NCBI GenBank assembly: GCA_017995595.1
Contig: JAGOIO010000028.1
Span: 1-10,331, forward strand
Source: a bacterium
GTDB taxonomy: Bacteria > Cyanobacteriota > Vampirovibrionia > Gastranaerophilales > Gastranaerophilaceae
Direction of reading: 5' to 3'
DNA: 10,331 nt
The notes under the pieces were generated by a model. That model saw nothing but the letters and a program-made list of their open reading frames with translations. It had not been told where the DNA came from and searched no databases. This document shows positions 6,796-10,331 of the stretch, piece after piece (the stretch's first letter is position 1; each line of letters begins with the position of its first letter). Made by a program: the position numbers and the translations under genes.

Positions 6796-6801
6796 TGCCT
6801 T

Positions 6802-7584
6802 ATGGAAAATATTTGTTTAGTTGATACACATACGCATATTGATATGGAAGAGGATTTTCCCGATTTAGAAGATGTTATTTTACGAGCTGACGAATCAGGT
6901 GTGAAAAATATTATTATTCCATCTTGTACGAGTGAATCTTTTGACAGAGTTCTAGATATTGCACATACGCATAAAAATATTTATTGTGCATTAGGAATTC
7001 ACCCGACGGAGTTTAAATCAGTTGAAGATAGAGATTTTGAAAGAATAGTTGAGCTTTCTTCCGATGAAAAGGTTGTTGGAATTGGGGAGTGTGGACTTGA
7101 TTATTATTGGGATAAAGATGAAAACAAAATAAAAGAGCAGATTGAGGTTTTTCAAAGACAAATAAAAATTGCAAATCAGACAAAACTCCCGTTATTAATT
7201 CATGCCAGAGAGTCAGTTCAAGATTGCATGATGATGCTGGCGGAAACCTTGGAAAAAGATGTAAATGTTATTATGCATTGTTTTTCAGGAAGTGTTGAAG
7301 AAGCTAGACAGTGCTTAAATCGTGGATATTTTTTGGGCTTTGGTGGAGCATTAACTTTTAAAAATTCTAAAAAGGCAAAAGAGATTGTGAAAACAATGCC
7401 ACTTAACAAGCTTTTGTTGGAAACAGATGCGCCGTATATGACACCTGTTCCACATAGAGGGGAAAGAAATGAACCAATGTATGTGAGGGCTGTTGCAGAA
7501 TATGTTGCGGAACTTCGAGGTATAAGTTTGCAAGAAGTTTCAGAACAAGAAAGAAATAATGTAAAAGAGGTTTTCGGATTTTGA
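6802..7584 (+). CDS. tatD: TatD-family metal-dependent hydrolase (putative DNase)
   Basis: TIM-barrel amidohydrolase-type metallonuclease of 260 aa, a normal TatD/YcfH length. Metal-ligand motifs are all present: VDTHTHID (H10, H12), GIHPTE (65-70), GIGECGLDYYW (E96), LIHARES (H134), IMHCFSGS (H159) and LLLETDAPYMTPVPHRG (D209). Family members act as cytosolic 3'-5' exonucleases or as D-aminoacyl-tRNA-type hydrolases; the exact substrate cannot be read from sequence. The start is ATG 6802 without a ribosome binding site, matching the leaderless promoter. The stop overlaps the TTG start of tlyA, so the two are co-transcribed and probably translationally coupled. Confidence 0.94.
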   Translation: MENICLVDTHTHIDMEEDFPDLEDVILRADESGVKNIIIPSCTSESFDRVLDIAHTHKNIYCALGIHPTEFKSVEDRDFERIVELSSDEKVVGIGECGLDYYWDKDENKIKEQIEVFQRQIKIANQTKLPLLIHARESVQDCMMMLAETLEKDVNVIMHCFSGSVEEARQCLNRGYFLGFGGALTFKNSKKAKEIVKTMPLNKLLLETDAPYMTPVPHRGERNEPMYVRAVAEYVAELRGISLQEVSEQERNNVKEVFGF

Positions 7585-8393
7585 AAAAAGAACGATTGGA
7601 TAAGGTTTTAGTTGATTTAGGCTGGTTTGAAACAAAAAGTAAGGCTTCAGCTTCAATTATGGCAGGCAGTGTAAAAATAAATGATGAAGTTATAACAAAA
7701 GCCGGTTATCAAATAGATGCTACAAAAAAACTTGTAGTGGAAGTAAAGACGATGCCTTATGTTTCAAGGGGTGGTTTGAAACTGGAAAAGGCATTAAAAA
7801 CATTTGATGTTGATGTAAAGAATAGAGTTTGCTTTGATGCGGGAGCTTCAACAGGAGGATTTTCTGATTGTTTGCTTCAAAATGGAGCAAGAAAAATTTA
7901 TGCAGTTGACGTTGGATATGGACAATTAGCTTGGAAAATCCGAAGTGATGAAAGAGTTAAAGTTATAGAGCGAACAAATATAAAAAATTGTGCATTTTCT
8001 GAAATATATTCAGAAAGCGATGAAATAGCTGATTTGTTAGTAATGGACGTTTCATTTATTTCAATAAAAAAAGTTTTACCAAATTTAAAAACGCTTTTAA
8101 ATAAAGATGGTCATGAACTTGTTTGCTTGATAAAACCTCAATTTGAGGCAGGAAAAGAGTTGGTTGAGAAGGGCGGAGTAGTAAGAGATAAATCCGTACA
8201 TGTAGAGGTTATAAATAGTGTAATTGATTTTGCAAAAGACCTTGGATATACAGCATTAGAACTTACTTCCTCTCCGATAAAAGGACCTTCAGGAAATATC
8301 GAATATTTAGTGCATCTTTCAACTAGTTCTGAAAAGAAAAAGGACTTTGAGGTTGAAGATATTGTAAAAAAATCAGAGGAAGCAATTATATAA
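7581..8393 (+). CDS. tlyA: TlyA-family rRNA (cytidine-2'-O)-methyltransferase
   Basis: S-adenosylmethionine-dependent 2'-O-methyltransferase of the TlyA/hemolysin A family; characterised members methylate 16S and/or 23S rRNA. Its 270 aa comprise an N-terminal S4 RNA-binding domain (about 3-60, RLDKVLVDLGW...SASIMAGSVKIN) and an FtsJ-like fold. The fold shows YVSRGGLKLEKAL (K67), the SAM loop FDAGASTGGFSDCLL (85-99), MDVSFIS (D156), IKPQFE (K185) and GNIEYLVHL (E241), completing the K-D-K-E set. It starts at TTG 7581, inside the stop region of tatD (TTGA overlap); a GAGG ribosome binding site at 7567-7570 within tatD supports this start. Family proteins are often named hemolysin, but haemolysis is not implied. 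Confidence 0.94.
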   Translation: MKKERLDKVLVDLGWFETKSKASASIMAGSVKINDEVITKAGYQIDATKKLVVEVKTMPYVSRGGLKLEKALKTFDVDVKNRVCFDAGASTGGFSDCLLQNGARKIYAVDVGYGQLAWKIRSDERVKVIERTNIKNCAFSEIYSESDEIADLLVMDVSFISIKKVLPNLKTLLNKDGHELVCLIKPQFEAGKELVEKGGVVRDKSVHVEVINSVIDFAKDLGYTALELTSSPIKGPSGNIEYLVHLSTSSEKKKDFEVEDIVKKSEEAII

Positions 8394-8410
8394 AATTTTG
8401 AATAAAATAA

Positions 8411-8439
8411 TTGCGGAAATTGAAAATTAGTGGTAGAAT
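8411..8439 (+). promoter_or_regulatory. promoter of the RWYD protein, leaderless geometry
   Basis: TTGCGG (8411-8416), a 17-bp spacer, then TGG + TAGAAT (8434-8439), an extended -10. Seven bases separate it from ATG 8447 and none of them form a Shine-Dalgarno. The arrangement chooses ATG 8447 rather than any upstream alternative start. Confidence 0.6.
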
Positions 8440-8446
8440 ATCCAGC

Positions 8447-8782
8447 ATGGAACATACCAGATGGTACGATAACAATCCTAATTTGAGATTACTTTTTGAC
8501 GTTATAGAGAGTCTTGATGAAAGTGTAAAGCAAGACCTTGCACAAGATGTCATTCAAATTTTGGTGCAAGATTTTAATTTGAACTTAGACGAAGAGATTA
8601 ATAATGTGTCAAAGAACTATGATTATGATTGTAAACGTTGGTATGATGAGGATATAAACTTATTTACGTCGTTTGAAATAATAAAATCGTTTTCTTATGA
8701 AATGCAGGAAGTAGTAATAAGTAAGGTAATGGAGTCATTATTGTTTATATCATGTGAAAGAGAGGCAAAAGGAAATGCCTAA
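8447..8782 (+). CDS. uncharacterised 111-aa protein built of two RWYD repeats
   Basis: No recognised function. The protein is an internal duplication. Residues 5-39 open RWYDNNPNLRLLFDVIESL and residues 64-99 open RWYDEDINLFTSFEIIKSF, 59 residues apart. Shared positions are RWYD, NL, F, an acidic residue, I, S, and later V and L, giving about ten identities over 35. Each unit looks like an amphipathic helix pair; the linker is acidic and Asn-rich. There is no membrane segment or signal. I start it at ATG 8447 because a promoter -10 lies seven bases upstream. Its stop overlaps the SDR gene's ATG by eight bases (8775-8782), indicating one transcript. The RWYD-x-x-P-x-L pattern recalls small proteins common in gut bacteria, from memory and unverified. 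Confidence 0.82.
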   Translation: MEHTRWYDNNPNLRLLFDVIESLDESVKQDLAQDVIQILVQDFNLNLDEEINNVSKNYDYDCKRWYDEDINLFTSFEIIKSFSYEMQEVVISKVMESLLFISCEREAKGNA

Positions 8783-9506
8783 AAAAGTTTTTGTAACCGG
8801 AGCGACAAGGGGTATAGGCAAGGCAATAGCGACAATGTTTAGCCAAAAGTCTGACTATGAAATTTATATAACAGGTCGGAATAAAGAGTTGTTGAATGAG
8901 GTTTTTAATGAAATAGGAGCAAAAGGCTTTTTTGTTGCGGATTTAGCAAATAAAGCCGACTTGGAGAACTTGAAAATTGAGCTTTCAAAGATAGAACCGG
9001 ATATATTGGTAAACAATGCAGGCGAATATATATACGGTGGAATTGAAAAAATGGGATATGAAGAGATTTTGCATATTTTTGAGACGAATTTGATAGCCCC
9101 AGTGAATTTAATATCAGCGACAGTGGAGTCGATGAAACGAAAGAAGTGGGGACGAATAGTAAATATAGGATCAATAAGTGGAGTAATGGGCGAGGCCTAT
9201 GCAAGTTTATATTCAGGCTCAAAATCAGGATTAATAGGAATGACAAAAGCATTAGCTCTAGAAGTAGCAAGCGATAATATAACAGTGAATACGATAAATC
9301 CAGGTTGGGTGGAAACAGAACTAGGAATGGAATCAGTTGAAGAGAGTGAGTTCAGCTTGGAAGAGACAGTTGAGACTATTCCCCAGAAGCGATTTGTTCA
9401 AGTAGAGGAAGTTGCAGGCATGGTGGAATATTTGTGTGGAGAAAAGGCGAAGGGAGTAACAGGTCAGTCAATAAATCTATGTGCAGGCTTAAGCGTAGGA
9501 TATTGA
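8775..9506 (+). CDS. SDR-family oxidoreductase, FabG-like
   Basis: NAD(P)H-dependent classical short-chain dehydrogenase/reductase of 243 aa, the usual FabG length. Motifs: VTGATRGIG (nucleotide-binding loop, 7-15), NNAG (80-83), N105, the catalytic set S133/Y146/K150 in GSISG and YSGSK, and NPGWVETE (175-182). It resembles 3-oxoacyl-ACP reductases, but FabG-like proteins vary widely in substrate and no fatty-acid genes are nearby, so the substrate is unassigned. An in-frame GTG at 8754 would add seven residues (MKERQKE). I prefer ATG 8775 because GAGAGG at 8760-8765 is well spaced for it and the product then begins MPKKVFVTGA, as the family does. It overlaps the RWYD gene by eight bases. Confidence 0.9.
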   Translation: MPKKVFVTGATRGIGKAIATMFSQKSDYEIYITGRNKELLNEVFNEIGAKGFFVADLANKADLENLKIELSKIEPDILVNNAGEYIYGGIEKMGYEEILHIFETNLIAPVNLISATVESMKRKKWGRIVNIGSISGVMGEAYASLYSGSKSGLIGMTKALALEVASDNITVNTINPGWVETELGMESVEESEFSLEETVETIPQKRFVQVEEVAGMVEYLCGEKAKGVTGQSINLCAGLSVGY

Positions 9507-9539
9507 AAAGAAAAAAGTAATAAAAAGATAAAAAATTTG

Positions 9540-9568
9540 TTGACAAAAAAGTTTTGACGATATAGAAT
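9540..9568 (+). promoter_or_regulatory. strong promoter of tRNA-Gln
   Basis: Consensus -35 TTGACA (9540-9545), a 17-bp spacer and TAGAAT (9563-9568). The tRNA begins 19 bases after the -10. This is the best sigma70-type promoter in the window. Confidence 0.82.
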
Positions 9569-9586
9569 AGGAATACAAAAGAATAA

Positions 9587-9662
<76 letters not shown>

Positions 9663-9666
9663 ATTA

Positions 9667-9696
9667 AATCCTTGTAGTAATACAAGGATTTTTTTT
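9667..9696 (+). terminator. intrinsic terminator of tRNA-Gln
   Basis: Perfect 10-bp stem AATCCTTGTA / TACAAGGATT with loop GTAA, followed by a run of T (9689-9696). It begins four bases after the encoded CCA. Confidence 0.95.
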
Positions 9697-9707
9697 AAAT
9701 ATTCGAA

Positions 9708-9739
9708 TATAACCTTTCTGGGACATTTTGATGAGAGTT
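9708..9739. repeat. direct repeat copy 1 (32 bp)
   Basis: TATAACCTTTCT, a variable base G, GGACATTTTGATG, a variable base A, then GAGTT. It matches copy 2 at 9771-9802 in 30 of 32 positions, with 31 unrelated bases between them. Not coding. Confidence 0.85.
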
Positions 9740-9770
9740 ATACATTGGCAATGAGTTCGAGAAAATTTTC

Positions 9771-9802
9771 TATAACCTTTCTAGGACATTTTGATGGGAG
9801 TT
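9771..9802. repeat. direct repeat copy 2 (32 bp)
   Basis: Same unit as 9708-9739 with A and G at the two variable positions. The two copies start 63 bp apart, immediately downstream of the tRNA-Gln terminator. Confidence 0.85.
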
Positions 9803-10176
9803 TTTGAGGCAAGAGTGCTAAGTCCAGGCTAATTGAGGCTTGTTTTTAGTGTTGAGATTTAGCGTCCAAAAAGTTCCATTTTTACCCTTTTCTTGCACAG
9901 AATTGCACTAAAAATTTGAGATTTATAACAATTCTTGGTTGCTCGCGTTAAACGTGTCTGCACGGCAAGGCTCAACGCCTTGACCGTTCCGTACTCTGCT
10001 CGCAATCCGCTCCCCCACACAGAGCGAGTCGTTTCTTGGACAAAATTATGTAAATAGTGCAATTCTCCACTATCACTTGTGTTGAGATGTGTCAAAATAT
10101 CTCTGAGATTGAGACAAAAGACTTGATGTTTCAGTGAAACAGAGCGATGAATGTCAGTACGAAAGGCATTACTGAC
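9803..10176. other. gene-free stretch with a GC-richer core and repeats
   Basis: No convincing gene. About 9940-10030 is visibly richer in G+C than the surrounding DNA and contains a hairpin, ACGGCAAGGC (9962-9971) pairing with GCCTTG-A-CCGT (9977-9987, one bulged A). A perfect 12-bp inverted repeat, AGAATTGCACTA (9899-9910) and TAGTGCAATTCT (10055-10066), brackets this core. Outside it a perfect 10-bp direct repeat, GTGTTGAGAT, occurs at 9849-9858 and 10079-10088. Such structure suggests a small non-autonomous mobile element or a structured RNA; I cannot tell which. A small GTTTC-AGT-GAAAC hairpin lies at 10128-10140. Confidence 0.6.
9899..10066. repeat. 168-bp segment bounded by 12-bp perfect inverted repeats (possible MITE-like element)
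   Basis: The arms are exact reverse complements and the interior differs in base composition from its surroundings. No transposase is encoded and no clear target-site duplication abuts the arms; the 10-bp GTGTTGAGAT direct repeats lie 40 bases outside on the left and 12 on the right. The mobile interpretation is inference. Confidence 0.45.
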
Positions 10177-10178
10177 AT
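10151..10178 (+). promoter_or_regulatory. hairpin overlapping the ribosome binding site and start codon of the last ORF
   Basis: Perfect 9-bp inverted repeat ATGTCAGTA (10151-10159) / TACTGACAT (10170-10178) with a 10-base loop. The likely Shine-Dalgarno GAAAGG (10161-10166) is in the loop and the first two bases of the ATG at 10177 close the stem. It could be a translational control hairpin or a dyad operator. Confidence 0.55.
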
Positions 10179-10331
10179 GAAAAAAGATTACACATTATAT
10201 GGAACAAAAATTTTAAATCTAAAAACTCAAGAAATTGGTTTGCTAATTTGTATTTGGAAAAATAAATTAGCAGACAAAGAAATAGATTTTGCCACATGCG
10301 TAGATAAAAACGGAAAACGCTACAACATTGA
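10177..10331 (+). CDS. uncharacterised protein, N-terminal 51 residues, cut by window edge
   Basis: Open from ATG 10177 to the end of the window: starts MKKDYTLYGTKILNLKTQEI, then GLLICIWKNKLADKEIDFATC, ending GKRYNI. GAAAGG ten bases upstream serves as ribosome binding site. I recognise no family. The visible part reads as alternating short strands (LYGTKILNL, IGLLICIWK, IDFATCVDKNGKRYNI), with no signal peptide or long membrane helix. Codon use is AT-rich like the core genes. It follows a long gene-free stretch, so it may begin an accessory segment downstream of the tRNA. Confidence 0.6.
   Translation, partial: MKKDYTLYGTKILNLKTQEIGLLICIWKNKLADKEIDFATCVDKNGKRYNI

Noticed and set aside
8411..8446. 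In-frame upstream extension of the RWYD protein from 8411 (MRKLKISGRISS)
   Set aside because: These bases hold the promoter -35/-10 elements, and no Shine-Dalgarno precedes 8411.
8905..9270. Minus-strand Leu-rich 121-aa ORF opposite the SDR gene
   Set aside because: A shadow of a clear SDR coding region; low-complexity Leu/Ser content with no start signal.
9708..9802. Mini CRISPR array (32-bp repeat, 31-bp spacer, 32-bp repeat)
   Set aside because: Dimensions fit, but there are only two units with two mismatches, no leader-like features and no cas gene nearby.
9859..10095. Minus-strand 78-aa ORF over the GC-richer island
   Set aside because: No recognisable domain and no clear ribosome binding site. 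The composition follows the repeat-bearing island, whose hairpin and inverted repeats explain the sequence better than coding does.

Overview
The window is AT-rich chromosomal DNA with short intergenic gaps. It looks like a gut-type member of the non-photosynthetic Cyanobacteria relatives (Melainabacteria / Gastranaerophilales). This placement is inference. It rests on the low G+C, a KDO (outer-membrane sugar) gene, a pilin-like protein whose membrane segment reads FTLAEILIVLGIIG, an RWYD-repeat small protein, and strong TGnTATAAT-like promoters. No rRNA or other marker is present to settle it.

Layout. Positions 1-793 (minus) carry nearly all of kdsA, running off the left edge. Divergent from it is a prepilin-like gene (919-1705). 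Its promoter, ribosome binding site and ATG lie upstream of an 11-G run that puts the start out of frame with the body, so the gene reads as OFF. Next come gatB (1852-3300, plus) and a GlmS-type sugar-phosphate isomerase without the glutaminase domain (3370-4533, plus), closed by a strong terminator. Three minus-strand genes follow: an unrecognised 134-aa protein (4613-5017), ribosomal protein L28 (5142-5333) and a PAS histidine kinase (5452-6720). Divergent from the kinase are tatD and tlyA, translationally coupled by a TTGA overlap. A small internally duplicated RWYD protein and an SDR oxidoreductase follow, overlapping by 8 bases. A promoter, tRNA-Gln(TTG) and a clean terminator close the conserved part.

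From about 9700 onward the character changes. There is a pair of 32-bp near-identical direct repeats, then a GC-richer stretch bounded by a perfect 12-bp inverted repeat, then a small partial ORF whose start codon sits in a hairpin. This is an intergenic or accessory stretch next to a tRNA gene.

Most genes are housekeeping: KDO synthesis for lipopolysaccharide, tRNA-dependent amidation (GatB), translation (L28, tRNA-Gln), rRNA methylation (TlyA) and amino-sugar phosphate metabolism. GatB and tRNA-Gln fit together because organisms with GatCAB often make Gln-tRNA by amidating Glu-tRNA(Gln). The best candidates for something undescribed are the poly-G switch in the pilin gene, the apparent leaderless promoters of three genes, the RWYD repeat protein, and the repeat-bearing region after the tRNA.
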